Positions 18,141-28,505 are shown, numbered from the stretch's first letter. The stretch: DNA of 64,000 bases from Xanthomonas sp. AM6 (GCF_025665335.1 NZ_CP106869.1:1638501-1702500), one strand, 5' to 3'. Notes: generated from the sequence alone by a model not told the origin. Numbers and translations are program-made.

Positions 18141-18959
18141 ATGCTCGAACTCGCAGTCGCCTATCCGATCCGGGTCCAGAACGGCGGCCTGTTCATCTCC
18201 CGCGGGGTCGGCGCGCATCCGACCCGTGTGATCCAGTCCTACGAGCTGATTTTCGTCGAACGCGGCACCTTGTCGATCCGCGAGCAGGACAGCGACTTCC
18301 ACATCGGCCCCGGCGAGACCCTGATCCTGTGGCCCGGGCGCGAGCACGCCGGGCTCGGCCGCTTTCCCGACGACCTGCGCTTCTACTGGGTGCATTTCGA
18401 ACTGGAGCCGGCGGCGGAAACGGCCGCCGAGGCGACGCTGCTGTCGATGCCGCAACGCACCGCGATCCGCGATCCGGAGCGCTTCGTCGGCCTGTTCCGC
18501 TGGTTCCTGAGCGAGCAGGAGGAGCGGCGCACGCTGCCGATGCTCGAACCCATCGTGCTGTCGATGCTGCAATGCGTGGCCGGCGCCTGGCCCGACCCGC
18601 ACGACTCCGACCGCGCCGGCGTGGCCTTGGCCTACCGCGCCAAGCAGCTGATCGGCACCCAGTTCCACACCGCGCTCAACGCCTCCACGCTGGCCGCGCA
18701 GCTGCACTGCAATCCGGACTACCTGGGGCGCATCTACCGGCGCGCGTTCGGCACCACGCTGACCGAGGCGATCCACCGCCAGCGCATCGCCTTCGCCGAG
18801 AAGCTGCTGCTGGTGAACACCTGCGGCGTCGACGAGGTCGCGCAGCGCGCCGGCTTCAGCGATGGCGGCTACTTCCGCCGCATCTTCCGCCAGCGCCTGG
18901 GCATGACCCCGACCGCCTACCGGCGGCTGTACTGCAAGGAGCACATCAACTCGGGGTGA
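18141..18959 (+). CDS. AraC family transcriptional regulator
   Basis: A 272-residue regulator: an N-terminal cupin-like sugar-sensing domain (residues 1-120, with [20 protein letters not shown]) and a C-terminal double helix-turn-helix (about 170-268). The second HTH has the family signature [20 protein letters not shown] and the closing GMTPTAYRR. The ATG at 18141 is preceded by AGGGGAG. It is divergent from the GPH symporter/GH127 operon, so it most likely activates that operon when the imported sugar is bound (inference from position). The open frame upstream on the same strand is only the shadow of the transporter gene. Confidence 0.92.
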   Translation: MLELAVAYPIRVQNGGLFISRGVGAHPTRVIQSYELIFVERGTLSIREQDSDFHIGPGETLILWPGREHAGLGRFPDDLRFYWVHFELEPAAETAAEATLLSMPQRTAIRDPERFVGLFRWFLSEQEERRTLPMLEPIVLSMLQCVAGAWPDPHDSDRAGVALAYRAKQLIGTQFHTALNASTLAAQLHCNPDYLGRIYRRAFGTTLTEAIHRQRIAFAEKLLLVNTCGVDEVAQRAGFSDGGYFRRIFRQRLGMTPTAYRRLYCKEHINSG

Positions 18960-19029
18960 GCCGGGCATGCACGCAGCCGCCTACACAGCGCATTGCCTAC
19001 ACTGCGCCGAGGTCCCGGGAAGTCTGCGA

Positions 19030-20589
19030 ATGAAGAAGAAGGCGCTGAAATGGAGCGGCATCGCCCTGGCGGCATGCGTGCTGGCCTCGCTGGTGGCGCT
19101 GTACGGCTACGGCCGCTTCGCCGACCGCGCGCAAGGCCCGGCCAGCCACGCGTTGCCGGCGACCGCGGTGCAGACCCCGATCGACCGTGTGGTCGCGCCG
19201 CTGACCGCGGCCCATGCGGGCCACAGCGGCATGGTGATCCTGCCCGACAACGTCGATGCGTTCGCGGTGCGCGCGGTGGCGGCGCGCGCGGCCGGGCGCA
19301 GCCTGGACCTGCAGTACTACATCTGGCATCCGGACTTCACCGGCAACCTGCTCTACAACGAACTGCTGCGCGCCGCCGACCGCGGCGTGCGCGTGCGCCT
19401 GCTGCTGGACGACATGAACGTGCACGGCAGCAAGTCGGTGCTGGCCGCGCTGGACAGCCATCCGCTGATCGAGGTGCGCCTGTTCAACCCGACCCGCGCG
19501 CGCGAGGGCACGCTGATGCGCGGCGTGGAGCTGGTGCTGCGCTTCTTCAGCGTCAACCGGCGCATGCACAACAAGGCCTGGATCGCCGACGGGCGCATCG
19601 CCGTGGTCGGCGGGCGCAACGTCGGCGACGAATACTTCGACGCCTCGCGCGACACCAACTTCATGGACACCGACGCGGCCGTGGTCGGGCCGGCGGTGGC
19701 GCAGGCCACGCAGATCTTCGACGCCTACTGGAACAGCCGCACCGCGGTACCGCTCGGCGCGCTGGTGCAGGCCGAGCCGGAGGCGCTGCCCAGGCTGCGC
19801 GCCAGCATCGACGCCGGCCTGCGCTCGGCGCGGGCGCATCCCTACGCGCAGCGCCTGCGCCGCGCGCCGAGCGTGCGCAACCTGCTCGAAGGCGAACGCC
19901 CGCTGCACTGGAGCGCCGAGGCCAGGATCGTCTCCGACCCGCCGGAGAAGGCCGAAGGCGCGCCGCCGCGCGCGGACTGGATGACGCCGCTGCTGGTCGG
20001 CGAGATGGCGCGCGCGCAGCGCGAGCTGGCGCTGATCTCGCCATACTTCGTGCCCGGCGACGACGGCATGCGCTGGATCGGCCAGCTGCGCCAGCGCGGG
20101 GTCGCGGTCGGCGTGCTGACCAATTCGCTGGCGGCCAACGACGTGGTCGCCGTGCACGGCGGCTATGCCGGCTACCGGGTGCCGTTGCTGCACCAGGGCG
20201 TGAAGCTGTTCGAACTCAAGCCCGAGGGCGACCCGGGCGGCAGCCTGTTCGGGTCCAGCGGCGCCAGCCTGCACACCAAGGCCTTCGTGGTCGATGGGCA
20301 GGAAGGCTTCATCGGCTCGTTCAACCTCGACCCGCGTTCGATGAACCTCAACACCGAGATGGGCCTGCTGTTCCGCGACCGCGCCGCGGCCGCCGAGTTG
20401 CAGCGGCTGTACCAAGCCAAGGTGTCGGCGCCGGTCAGCTACCGGCTGGCGCTGCAGGACGGCGCGCTGCGCTGGCACGACGATGCGGCGCAACCGCCGA
20501 AGGCCTGGGAGCGCGAGCCGGAAGCCGGGATCTGGCGCCGCGCGGCGGCGCGGGTGATCGGCTGGTTGCCGGTGGAGTCGCAGCTGTAG
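19030..20589 (+). CDS. Phospholipase D family protein, ClsC-like cardiolipin synthase
   Basis: A 519-residue protein with an N-terminal membrane anchor (residues 8-27) and two phospholipase D domains. The first HKD motif is MHNKAWIADGRIAVVGGRN, the second LHTKAFVVDGQEGFIGSFN, both complete. Domain spacing, the FNPTRAREGTLMRG segment and the PYFVPGDDGM stretch before the second HKD resemble ClsC (YmdC), which makes cardiolipin from phosphatidylglycerol and phosphatidylethanolamine in the inner membrane. Start chosen at MKKKALKW, giving a typical positive-inside N terminus; GGAAG lies about 10 bases upstream. Other PLD-type roles cannot be excluded. The gene is 70 bp after the AraC gene, with no obvious link to it. 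Confidence 0.85.
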   Translation: MKKKALKWSGIALAACVLASLVALYGYGRFADRAQGPASHALPATAVQTPIDRVVAPLTAAHAGHSGMVILPDNVDAFAVRAVAARAAGRSLDLQYYIWHPDFTGNLLYNELLRAADRGVRVRLLLDDMNVHGSKSVLAALDSHPLIEVRLFNPTRAREGTLMRGVELVLRFFSVNRRMHNKAWIADGRIAVVGGRNVGDEYFDASRDTNFMDTDAAVVGPAVAQATQIFDAYWNSRTAVPLGALVQAEPEALPRLRASIDAGLRSARAHPYAQRLRRAPSVRNLLEGERPLHWSAEARIVSDPPEKAEGAPPRADWMTPLLVGEMARAQRELALISPYFVPGDDGMRWIGQLRQRGVAVGVLTNSLAANDVVAVHGGYAGYRVPLLHQGVKLFELKPEGDPGGSLFGSSGASLHTKAFVVDGQEGFIGSFNLDPRSMNLNTEMGLLFRDRAAAAELQRLYQAKVSAPVSYRLALQDGALRWHDDAAQPPKAWEREPEAGIWRRAAARVIGWLPVESQL

Positions 20590-20610
20590 CGGCGCGATGG
20601 CCGATGGTTC

Positions 20611-20678
20611 CTGTAGGAGCGGCTGCAGCCGCCACAGGACGCCCGATGGTGCCTGTCGCGGCTGAAGCCACTCCTACA
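20611..20678. repeat. Inverted REP pair between convergent cls-like gene and cheB
   Basis: Left arm CTGTAGGAGCGGCTGCAGCC starts at 20611; the right arm (TGTCGCGGCTGAAGCCACTC and on) ends at 20678. Several mismatches exist between the arms, so this copy is more decayed than the others. It lies between the stops of two convergent genes. Confidence 0.82.
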
Positions 20679-20708
20679 AGGGCAGAATCCAGGCGACGGT
20701 GAACCGCG

Positions 20709-21788
20709 CTAGCCGAGCTGCTGCACGATCTCGCGCGCCATCGCGCCCAGCGGCAGGATCTTCTCCGCGCCGCCGCGCTTGATCGCTTCCTTGGGCATGC
20801 CGAACACGATGCTGCTCTGTTCGTCCTGGGCCACGGTGCGCGCGCCGGCCTGGCGCATTTCCAGCAGGCCGACCGCGCCGTCGTCGCCCATGCCGGTCAT
20901 GATGATGCCCAGCGCGTTGGCGCCGGCGGCGCGCGCGGCGGAACGGAACAGCACGTCCACCGACGGCCGGTGCCGGTTCACCGGCGGCCCGTCCACCACT
21001 TCGACGAAATACTGCGCGCCGCTGCGGCGCAGCAGCATGTGCTTGCCGCCGGGCGCGATCAGCGCACGGCCGGGCACCACGCGGTCGTTGTTGGCCGCTT
21101 CCTTCACCGCGATCTGGCACAGCGTGTCCAGGCGCGCGGCGAAGGCGGCGGTGAACTTCTCCGGCATGTGCTGGACGATGACGATGCCGGGGCTGACCCG
21201 CGGCAGCGCGGTCAGCACTTCCTCCAGCGCCTGGGTGCCGCCGGTGGAGGTGCCGATCGCGATCACCCGCTCGGTGGTCTGCGCCAGCGCGCGGCCGCCC
21301 TGCGCCGGCAGGATCACGTCGGCGGTGTGCTTGACCTCCGCCTCCACCGGCGGCGCGGCGCTGCGCGCGGCCAGGCGCTTGACGTTGGCGCGCGCAGCGG
21401 TGCGCACCGTGGCCACCAGTTCCTCGGCCGAATCGGTGAGGAACTGCTTCAGGCCGAGCTTGGGCTTGGTCACCACCGCCACCGCGCCGGCGGCCAGCGC
21501 ATCCATGGTCACCCGCGCGCCCTTCTCGGTGAGCGTGGAGCAGATCACCACCGGGGTGGGGCGCTCGCTCATGATCTTGCGCAGGAAGGTGATGCCGTCC
21601 ATCTTCGGCATCTCCACGTCCAGCACGATCACGTCCGGCCACTGCTGGCGCATCTTGTCCATCGCCAGCAGCGGGTCGGCGGCCGAGGCGATCACCTCGA
21701 TTCCGGGCGCTTCGTTGAGCACCGCCACCAGCACCTGGCGCACCACCGCCGAATCGTCGACCACCATGGCCTTGATCGTCGTCGTCAT
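20709..21788 (-). CDS. cheB: Chemotaxis protein-glutamate methylesterase/deamidase CheB
   Basis: A 359-residue cytosolic enzyme that removes methyl groups from chemoreceptors after phosphorylation by CheA, giving adaptation. The N-terminal receiver has the acidic pair in VVDDSA and phosphoacceptor Asp57 in [10 protein letters not shown], with KPK as the conserved lysine region. The C-terminal esterase domain has the catalytic Ser in [11 protein letters not shown], His in [13 protein letters not shown] and Asp in [10 protein letters not shown]. It is the last gene of the chemotaxis operon, 31 bp after cheR, with AAAGGAA before the ATG. Confidence 0.97.
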   Translation of the reverse strand: MTTTIKAMVVDDSAVVRQVLVAVLNEAPGIEVIASAADPLLAMDKMRQQWPDVIVLDVEMPKMDGITFLRKIMSERPTPVVICSTLTEKGARVTMDALAAGAVAVVTKPKLGLKQFLTDSAEELVATVRTAARANVKRLAARSAAPPVEAEVKHTADVILPAQGGRALAQTTERVIAIGTSTGGTQALEEVLTALPRVSPGIVIVQHMPEKFTAAFAARLDTLCQIAVKEAANNDRVVPGRALIAPGGKHMLLRRSGAQYFVEVVDGPPVNRHRPSVDVLFRSAARAAGANALGIIMTGMGDDGAVGLLEMRQAGARTVAQDEQSSIVFGMPKEAIKRGGAEKILPLGAMAREIVQQLG

Positions 21789-21819
21789 CGGTCGTTCCTT
21801 TGCGTAGCGGTCGCGGCGC

Positions 21820-22620
21820 TCATGGCTTGCGGTACACCGACGGCGCCACCTGGACCACGTCGTCGTTGATGTCGTTGAGGCTTTCGGAGTGGCCGATGCA
21901 GAAGATGCCGCCGCGCTTGAGCGTGGACAGCACCCGCGCGACCACTTCGCGCTTGGTCTGGCCGTTGAAGTAGATCATCACGTTGCGCAGGAAGATCACG
22001 TCGAACTGGCCGAGGTTGGGCAGCGCGGCGTTGAGGTTGGCGTGCAGGAAGCGCACGTTGTCGCGCAGCTTGCGGTCGATCAGCAGGCTGCCTTCGTATT
22101 CGCCGCGGCCCTTCAGGCAGTAGCGCTTGAGCAGCGCCGGCGGCATGTGCTCGATGCGCTGCAGCGGATACAGGCCGGCGCGCGCCTTGGCCAGCACGCG
22201 GGTGCTGATGTCGGTGCCGACCACCTCGTAGGCGCGGCCCTGCAGCGCGTCGTCCAGCACCATCGCCATGCTGTAGGCCTCCTCGCCGCTGGAACTGGCC
22301 GCGCTCCAGCTGCGGAACGGCGCGCCGCCCTTGTGCTCGGTCGCCAGCCGGCGCAGCAGCTCGAAATGCTTGGGCTCGCGGAAGAAGTAGGTCTCGTTGG
22401 TGGTCAGCAGGTCGATCGCGGTCTGCACCTCCTCGCTGCCTTCGCGGCTCTCCAGCAGTTTCAGGTACTGGCTGTAGGTCTGCAGCGAGTGCGCCTTCAG
22501 GCGCTTGCCCAGGCGCCCGCACAGCATCGCCTTCTTGGCCGGGGAGATGGTGATGCCGGCGGCGTCGAAGATGAAGCGCTGGAACTTGCCGAATTCCTGC
22601 TCGGTGATGTCGGTGGTCAT
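21820..22620 (-). CDS. cheR: Chemotaxis protein methyltransferase CheR
   Basis: A 266-residue SAM-dependent enzyme that methylates glutamates on chemoreceptors. It has the N-terminal helical CheR domain (about residues 1-75, with [17 protein letters not shown]) and the catalytic Rossmann domain with [30 protein letters not shown] and [12 protein letters not shown] follow near the C terminus. The length and the beta-subdomain region fit a CheR that docks on receptor C-terminal pentapeptides, and both receptors of this operon carry such a pentapeptide. It lies 13 bp after the REC-EAL gene and 31 bp before cheB. Confidence 0.97.
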   Translation of the reverse strand: MTTDITEQEFGKFQRFIFDAAGITISPAKKAMLCGRLGKRLKAHSLQTYSQYLKLLESREGSEEVQTAIDLLTTNETYFFREPKHFELLRRLATEHKGGAPFRSWSAASSSGEEAYSMAMVLDDALQGRAYEVVGTDISTRVLAKARAGLYPLQRIEHMPPALLKRYCLKGRGEYEGSLLIDRKLRDNVRFLHANLNAALPNLGQFDVIFLRNVMIYFNGQTKREVVARVLSTLKRGGIFCIGHSESLNDINDDVVQVAPSVYRKP

Positions 22621-22633
22621 GAGGGTCCGTGAG

Positions 22634-23887
22634 TCAGTGATGCGGCGCTTGCGCCGAAGTGGGGCCGTGTTCCTGCAGCCGGGTCTGGTGCTCCAGCAGC
22701 CAGGTGGTCAGCGCACCGCCGCCCATCGGCCGCGCCAGCAGATAGCCCTGGCCCAGGTCGCAGCCCAGTTGCTGCAGCAACTGCCAGTCCTCCACGGTTT
22801 CGATGCCTTCGGCGACGGTGCTCAGGCCCAGCCGCTGGGCCATGCCCAGCGCCGATTCCAGCACGGTGCGCAGGTTGCGGCTGCGATGCGCGTCGTGCAC
22901 GAAGATGCGGTCGATCTTCAGTTCGGTGAAGGGGATGCGGGTGAGCTGCTGCAGCGAGGAGAAGCCGGTGCCGTAGTCGTCCAGCGACAGGCCGAAGCCC
23001 TGCAGCCGCAGCCGCGCCAGCATGCCCAGCGCGCTGGCCTCGACCAGCGAGCTTTCGGTGATCTCGAGGATCATGTCGGCCGGCACCAGGCCGTGCCGGC
23101 GCAACTGGTCGTGCAGTTCGTCGAGCAGGCCCGGGTCCTGCAGCAGGCAGGGCGACAGGTTGATCGCCAGGGTCAGGCGGAAACCGGATTGCTTCCAGGT
23201 CGCCAGCCGCGCCATCGCCTGGTCGGCGACGCTGGCGGTCAGCGCGTGGATCAGGCCTTCGCGCTCGGCCAGGGCGATGAAGCGGTCCGGCGCGATCTGG
23301 CCGTTGACCGGGTGCCGCCAGCGCGCCAGCGCTTCCACGCCGCTGACCTGGCCGCTGCGCATGTCCACCTTGGGCTGGTACGCCACTTCGATGTCGCTGC
23401 GGCGCAACGCCTCGCGCAGCATCGCCGCATCGGTGGCGCCGTCCAGGCCGGCATCGCTGCGCGCTGCCGGTGTGGGCGGCGGGTTCGCCTGCAGGGCCGC
23501 GCCGAGCTCGGCCGCGCGCAGCGGCTTCTCCAGGCCGGCCAGCACCTGCAGGCCGTTGGCGCGGCCGACCTGCAGCACCGAATCGATCAGTGCCGCGCCG
23601 CGTTGCGAGGCGACCACGATCGGCACGCGCACGCTGCAGCGGGCCAGCGCGTCGAGCAGTTGCACGCCGTCCATGCCGGGCATTTCCAGGTCCACGATCA
23701 GCAGCCCCGGCGCCGGCCCCTGGGTCACCCGCGCCAGCGCCGCATGGCCGTCGTGCACGCCTTCCACCGCCTCCGCGCCCAGCCGCAGGCACAGCGCCAG
23801 CGCGTGCTCGCACTGGACCTGGCTGTCGTCGACGACCAGAACCGTTCCGAATTGGCTGAGCGTGGCGGTTTCGTGAACGAGCGGCAT
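22634..23887 (-). CDS. Response regulator with EAL c-di-GMP phosphodiesterase output
   Basis: A 417-residue cytosolic protein. The receiver domain (about 15-135) has the acidic pair in VVDDSQ, the phosphoacceptor in IVDLEMPGMDG and the lysine in GLEKPL, so it should be phosphorylatable. The EAL domain (about 165-405) keeps all catalytic elements: VEALARW, INLSP, LEITESS, LDDYGTGFSS, KIDRIF and VAEGIET, so it is predicted to hydrolyse c-di-GMP. It sits inside the chemotaxis operon between cheW and cheR, 13 bp from cheR. CheA is its likely phosphodonor, which would tie chemosensing to c-di-GMP levels (inference). The start at 23887 was chosen because the upstream codons are arginine/proline-rich and unlike the family. 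Confidence 0.93.
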   Translation of the reverse strand: MPLVHETATLSQFGTVLVVDDSQVQCEHALALCLRLGAEAVEGVHDGHAALARVTQGPAPGLLIVDLEMPGMDGVQLLDALARCSVRVPIVVASQRGAALIDSVLQVGRANGLQVLAGLEKPLRAAELGAALQANPPPTPAARSDAGLDGATDAAMLREALRRSDIEVAYQPKVDMRSGQVSGVEALARWRHPVNGQIAPDRFIALAEREGLIHALTASVADQAMARLATWKQSGFRLTLAINLSPCLLQDPGLLDELHDQLRRHGLVPADMILEITESSLVEASALGMLARLRLQGFGLSLDDYGTGFSSLQQLTRIPFTELKIDRIFVHDAHRSRNLRTVLESALGMAQRLGLSTVAEGIETVEDWQLLQQLGCDLGQGYLLARPMGGGALTTWLLEHQTRLQEHGPTSAQAPHH

Positions 23888-23948
23888 GCGGATGGCGTCC
23901 GTGGGCAAGGGCTGGGCGCGGCGCGGTGCGCCGCGCCGCGCGGGCGAC

Positions 23949-24482
23949 TCAGGCGGCGATGCCCGCCTCCACGCCCGGCTCGATGCCGGCCATGGCGACG
24001 AACTCCTGGGTGGACAGCGCCGCATCGGCATCGAGCAGGATCACGAAGCGCTCGCCGACCTTGCCCATGCCGTGGATGAACTCGCGGCGGATGCCGGCGC
24101 CGAAGGCCGGGGCCGGGGCGATGTCGGCGGCGGCGATCTCCAGCACTTCGCTGACCGCGTCCACCAGCAGCCCCAGCACCTGGCGTTCGTTGCCGTTGGC
24201 GACTTCGACGATGACGATGCAGGTGCGCTTGGTGACCTCGCTGGCGGCGCGGCCGAAGCGCTGCTGCAGGTCCACCACCGGCACCACCGCGCCGCGCAGG
24301 TTGATCACCCCGCGCAGCGCCGGCGGCATCATCGGCACGTCGGTCGGCGTGCGGTACTCGATGATTTCCTTGATGCCGAGGATGCCGACCCCGAACATCT
24401 CCTTGCCGAGCAGGAAGGTCAGGAACTGGTCGGGCGCCAGGTCGGTGCCACCGAACGGCACGGAAGATTCGTGTGCGGTCAT
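23949..24482 (-). CDS. cheW: Chemotaxis coupling protein CheW
   Basis: A 177-residue scaffold protein linking chemoreceptors to CheA in the sensory array. Typical CheW strands and motifs are present: FLTFLLGKEMFGVGILGIKE at the start, GVINLRGAVVPVVDLQQRFG in the middle, and IVEVANGNERQVLGLLVDAV with EVLEI after it. The C-terminal part (FIHGMGKVGERFVILLDAD) completes the domain. No extra domains are seen. It lies nine bases after the first chemoreceptor stop codon (reading on the minus strand), so translation is probably coupled. Confidence 0.97.
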   Translation of the reverse strand: MTAHESSVPFGGTDLAPDQFLTFLLGKEMFGVGILGIKEIIEYRTPTDVPMMPPALRGVINLRGAVVPVVDLQQRFGRAASEVTKRTCIVIVEVANGNERQVLGLLVDAVSEVLEIAAADIAPAPAFGAGIRREFIHGMGKVGERFVILLDADAALSTQEFVAMAGIEPGVEAGIAA

Positions 24483-24491
24483 GGCCTGTCC

Positions 24492-26435
24492 TCAGAAGGT
24501 TTCGAAATGGGCTTCGTCCGGCGCGTCGCCGGCCAGCGCGAGATGGCTCTCGGCGAAGCGCGCCAGCGGCTTGCGCGCGGGCGCACGGGCAGCCTGCGCC
24601 GGCCTGCGCGCGGCCGCCGCCGGCGCGGCGCGGTGCGCCGGCCGCGACGGCGTGCCGCCGAGCTTGAAGAAGCTCATCAGCTGCTGCAGCTGCTCGGCCT
24701 GGCCGCTCATCTCCTCGGCGGTGGCGGCCAGTTCCTCGGAGTTGGACGCGGCCTGCTGGGTGGTCTGATTGAGCTGGCCGATCGCGGTGTTGATCTGGTT
24801 GACGCCCGAGGCCTGCTCTTCGGAGGCCGCGGTGATTTCCTGCACCAGGTCGGAGGTGCGCTTGATCGACGGCACCATCTCGTCCAGCAGCTTGCCGGCG
24901 TTCTCGGCCAGTTCGACGCTGGAGCCGGCGACGTCGCCGATCTCCTGCGCGGCCACCTGGGCGCGCTCGGCCAGCTTGCGCACTTCCGCGGCCACCACGG
25001 CGAAGCCCTTGCCGTGCTCGCCGGCGCGCGCCGCCTCGATGGCCGCGTTCAGCGCCAGCAGGTTGGTCTGGTAGGCGATGTCGTCGATGATGCCGATCTT
25101 CTGCGCGATCTGCTTCATCGCCTGCACCGTGGCGCGGACCGACTCGCCGCCGTCCATCGCCTGGCTGGAGGCCTTGCTGGCCATGCCGTCGGTGACCTTG
25201 GCGTTCTCGGTGTTCTGCCCGATCGAGGCGGTCATCTGCTCGATCGCCGCGCTGGTCTCTTCCACGCCGGCGGCCTGCTCGCTGGCGGCCTGGCTCAGCG
25301 CCTGCGCGGTGGAGCTGACTTCCTCCGAGGCGCTGGCCAGCGCTTCGGCGCTGCCGTTGACCTCGTTGACCACCTGCGACAGGCGCGCGATGGTGTCGTT
25401 GACGTAGTTCTTCATCTCCGCGTAGGCGCCGTCGTAGTGCTTGTCGATGTTCTGGGTCAGGTCGCCGTCGGCCATCGCGCCCATCACCCGCACCACGTCG
25501 CGGATGCTGTCGCCGGTGGTGCTCATCAGATCGTTGATGCCCTGGCCCATGTCGCGTTGGAAGCCGGCCAGGCCGTCGAGCGAGACGCGCTGCGAGAAGT
25601 CGCCGCGGTTGGCGGCGGCGACCGCCTGCCGCTGGCCGTTGATGATCGCCTTGAGCCGTTCCACCATGGTGCGGATCGCATACAGCGCGCTGCTGGTATC
25701 GCCGCTACGGGTCCGCACGTCCAGGTCGATCTCGCCGCGGGCCACGGCGTTGGCGATCTCGGCCACGTAGGCCGGCTCGCCGCCGAGCAATTTGCTCAGG
25801 GAGCGCACGATGAACACCGAGACGCCGATGCCGAGCAGGACCGACAGCGCGATCGCCGAGATGATCAGCGTGCGCGAGCTGGCGTAGAGCACGTCGGCGG
25901 CGCTGCTCGCGGCTTCGCCGCCGTTGGTGTTGAGCTCGACCAGCTTGGCCAGCGAATCGGCGGTGCCGCGATAGATCTGGCGCTGTTCGCCGTTGAGCAA
26001 GGCCAGCGCCTCGTCCTTCTTTTGCTGGTGCGAAAGATCCAGGACCTGCTTGTGCAGTTCCAGGTAGCGGTCGAACTTCTTGGAGAAGTCCTCGTAGATC
26101 GCGCGCTCCTCCGGCGTGGAGATCAGCTTGGCGTAGGTCTGCCGGTTCTTGGCGAAGGCGTCCGCCACCTGCTGCATGCGGATGTCGTAGTCCTGCATTT
26201 CGGCCGGAGCGCGGTTGATGACGTGCTGCAGTTCGTACAGGCGCAGCTGGTTGAAGCGGCCGGTCATTTCCTCGATGTTGCGGATGCTGGGCATCCAGTT
26301 GCCGGCGATATCGGTGGAGGCCTGGTTGATCTTGTTCATCTGCAGCATGGCAAAGATGCCCATCCCGAGCATCAGCAACAGCACCACCCCGAAGCTCAAG
26401 CCGATACGGGTCGCGATTTTCAAGTTTCCGAACAT
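24492..26435 (-). CDS. Methyl-accepting chemotaxis protein with four-helix-bundle sensor
   Basis: A 647-residue transmembrane receptor. Span 1 covers about residues 11-30. A periplasmic helical sensor of about 150 residues ([14 protein letters not shown] onward) follows, with span 2 near 190-212, then HAMP-like segments and the long cytoplasmic coiled-coil signalling domain. The highly conserved hairpin tip includes [20 protein letters not shown] and [17 protein letters not shown]. The sensor is of the 4HB_MCP type; the ligand is unknown. The C terminus ends HFETF, matching the aromatic-x-x-aromatic pentapeptide used to dock CheR and CheB, after a proline/alanine-rich flexible linker. It lies 69 bp after the second receptor gene and nine bases before cheW. 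Confidence 0.95.
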   Translation of the reverse strand: MFGNLKIATRIGLSFGVVLLLMLGMGIFAMLQMNKINQASTDIAGNWMPSIRNIEEMTGRFNQLRLYELQHVINRAPAEMQDYDIRMQQVADAFAKNRQTYAKLISTPEERAIYEDFSKKFDRYLELHKQVLDLSHQQKKDEALALLNGEQRQIYRGTADSLAKLVELNTNGGEAASSAADVLYASSRTLIISAIALSVLLGIGVSVFIVRSLSKLLGGEPAYVAEIANAVARGEIDLDVRTRSGDTSSALYAIRTMVERLKAIINGQRQAVAAANRGDFSQRVSLDGLAGFQRDMGQGINDLMSTTGDSIRDVVRVMGAMADGDLTQNIDKHYDGAYAEMKNYVNDTIARLSQVVNEVNGSAEALASASEEVSSTAQALSQAASEQAAGVEETSAAIEQMTASIGQNTENAKVTDGMASKASSQAMDGGESVRATVQAMKQIAQKIGIIDDIAYQTNLLALNAAIEAARAGEHGKGFAVVAAEVRKLAERAQVAAQEIGDVAGSSVELAENAGKLLDEMVPSIKRTSDLVQEITAASEEQASGVNQINTAIGQLNQTTQQAASNSEELAATAEEMSGQAEQLQQLMSFFKLGGTPSRPAHRAAPAAAARRPAQAARAPARKPLARFAESHLALAGDAPDEAHFETF

Positions 26436-26504
26436 GTCATGCTCTCTCTGTTGCCGCGCTCGCCTTGGGCCACGCGTGCTGGATGGATGGGTGTTGCGTT
26501 TAGG

Positions 26505-28505
26505 TCAAAAACGTTGGAAGTCGCTTTCGTCCGGCGTCGACACCAGCGCCAGCCCGCCATCGCCGTAGCTGAACGAACGTGCGCGCTGTGTGGCGGATGG
26601 CTTCGCGGTCTTGCGCGGTGTCGCCGGCGCGCGCCGCAGGACCGGCGCCTGGCTGGTGCGGAAGAAGCTCATCAGCTGTTGCAGCTGCTCGGCCTGGCTG
26701 CTCATTTCCTCGGCGGTAGCGGCCAGTTCCTCGGAATTGGACGCGGCCTGCTGGGTGGTCTGGTTGAGCTGGCCGACCGCGGCGTTGATCTGGCCGACGC
26801 CGGAGGTCTGTTCCTCGGAGGCGGCGGTGATCTCCTGCACCAGGTCGGAGGTGCGCCGGATCGACGGCACCATCTGGTCGAGTAGCTTGCCGGCGTTCTC
26901 GGCCAGCTCGACGCTGGAGCTGGCGACGTCGCCGATCTCCTGCGCGGCGATCTGGCTGCGCTCGGCCAGCTTGCGCACTTCCGCGGCGACCACGGCGAAG
27001 CCCTTGCCGTGCTCGCCGGCGCGCGCCGCTTCGATGGCCGCGTTCAGCGCCAGCAGGTTGGTCTGGTAGGCGATGTCGTCGATGATGCCGATCTTCTGCG
27101 CGATCTGCTTCATCGCCGCGACCGTGGAACGTACCGCTTCGCCGCCCTCGCTGGCCTCGCGCGCCGCCTTGGCCGCCATGCCGTCGGTGACCTTGGCGTT
27201 CTCGGTGTTCTGCGCGATCGAGGCGCTCATCTGCTCCAGCGCCGCGCTGGTTTCCTCCACGCCGGCCGCCTGCTCGCTGGCGGCGTGGCTCAGCGACTGC
27301 GCGGTGGCGCTGACTTCCTCCGAGGCGCTGGCCAGCGCCTCGGCGTTGACGTTGACCTCGCCGACCACCTGCGCCAGGCGCGCGACGGTGGCGTTGATGC
27401 TGTCGCACAGTTCCTTCAGCTGGCCCTGGCAGGCGCTGTCGGCGGTGCGGGTCAGGTCGCCATCCTCGATCGCCTTGAGCACCTGGCGCACGTCGTTCAG
27501 CGGGCCGATCAGCGCATCCAGGGTCTGGTTGACGCCGTCGACGATGCGGCGGAAGTCGCCGTGATGCAGGCTGGCGTCGGCGCGCACGTCGAGGCGGCCG
27601 GCGCCGGCCGCGTCGACCAGCAGGTCGGTGTCGCGGATCAGCGCGCGCAGGTTGGCGCGCACCTGCTCGACGGTGTCGTTGATGAACGCCTTCTTGCCCG
27701 GGAAGCGCTCCAGCGGCGCGTCGAAGTTGCCGCGGCCGAACTCGGCGACGCAGGCCATGGCCTGCTTCTTGACCGCGATGTGCCCGGCGACCATGCGGTT
27801 GATGCCGTCGGCCATGGTGCGGAAGTCGCCGTCGAAGCGGGTGCTGTCGATGCTCACGTCGATGTCGCCGGCATCGTGCTCGGCGGACATGTGGTTCATC
27901 TGCGCGATCAGGCCCAGCAGGTTGCGGCGCACCTGCTCGATGGTGTCGTTGATGAAGGCCTTCTTGCCGGGAAAGCTCTCCAGCGGCGCCTGGAAGTTGC
28001 CGCGGCCGAATTCGGCGACGCAGGCCATGGCCTTCTTCTTGACCGCGATGTGCCCGGCGACCATGCGGTTGATGCCGTCGGCGATGTTGCGGAAGTCGCC
28101 CTCGAAGCGCTGGCTGTCGATGACCACGTCGATGTCGCCGGCATCGTGCTCGCGCGACATGCGCTCGATCTCGTCGCCGATCTGGCGCACGCCGGACTGC
28201 ACCTCGCGCAGCGCCAGCAGGATCTCGCAGGCCTGGTCGTTACGCACCGTCGGCATCACCACGTCGAAATTGCCGCGGGCGAAGCGGGTCAGGGTGGTGG
28301 TGGCGATGCGCAGCGAACGCGAGATCGCATGCGCCACGTAAGCGAGCACCGCGCCGCCGAGGACCGCCGCGGCGACGGCCAGCGCCAGAATCTGGCCCGG
28401 CGGGAGCGCCAGGGCGAAGCCGGTGGCGCTGGCCGCCAACGGCAGCAGCACGGCGACGGCCGAGCCGATCCACAGCTTGGAAGAGAGCGAGAGAGCGTTG
28501 GACAT
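26505..28505 (-). CDS. Methyl-accepting chemotaxis protein without periplasmic domain, poly-HAMP type
   Basis: A 666-residue receptor. Two hydrophobic spans (about 12-33 and 37-60) are separated by only a few residues, so there is no periplasmic sensor. The cytoplasmic part holds two back-to-back 90-residue units (117-206 and 207-296) that are nearly identical, each with [15 protein letters not shown] and GKKAFINDT, followed by a third, diverged HAMP-like unit and the standard MCP signalling domain. This suggests sensing through the membrane or by cytoplasmic input via stacked HAMP-like modules. It ends DFQRF, a CheR/CheB docking-type pentapeptide. It lies 192 bp after cheA. Confidence 0.93.
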   Translation of the reverse strand: MSNALSLSSKLWIGSAVAVLLPLAASATGFALALPPGQILALAVAAAVLGGAVLAYVAHAISRSLRIATTTLTRFARGNFDVVMPTVRNDQACEILLALREVQSGVRQIGDEIERMSREHDAGDIDVVIDSQRFEGDFRNIADGINRMVAGHIAVKKKAMACVAEFGRGNFQAPLESFPGKKAFINDTIEQVRRNLLGLIAQMNHMSAEHDAGDIDVSIDSTRFDGDFRTMADGINRMVAGHIAVKKQAMACVAEFGRGNFDAPLERFPGKKAFINDTVEQVRANLRALIRDTDLLVDAAGAGRLDVRADASLHHGDFRRIVDGVNQTLDALIGPLNDVRQVLKAIEDGDLTRTADSACQGQLKELCDSINATVARLAQVVGEVNVNAEALASASEEVSATAQSLSHAASEQAAGVEETSAALEQMSASIAQNTENAKVTDGMAAKAAREASEGGEAVRSTVAAMKQIAQKIGIIDDIAYQTNLLALNAAIEAARAGEHGKGFAVVAAEVRKLAERSQIAAQEIGDVASSSVELAENAGKLLDQMVPSIRRTSDLVQEITAASEEQTSGVGQINAAVGQLNQTTQQAASNSEELAATAEEMSSQAEQLQQLMSFFRTSQAPVLRRAPATPRKTAKPSATQRARSFSYGDGGLALVSTPDESDFQRF

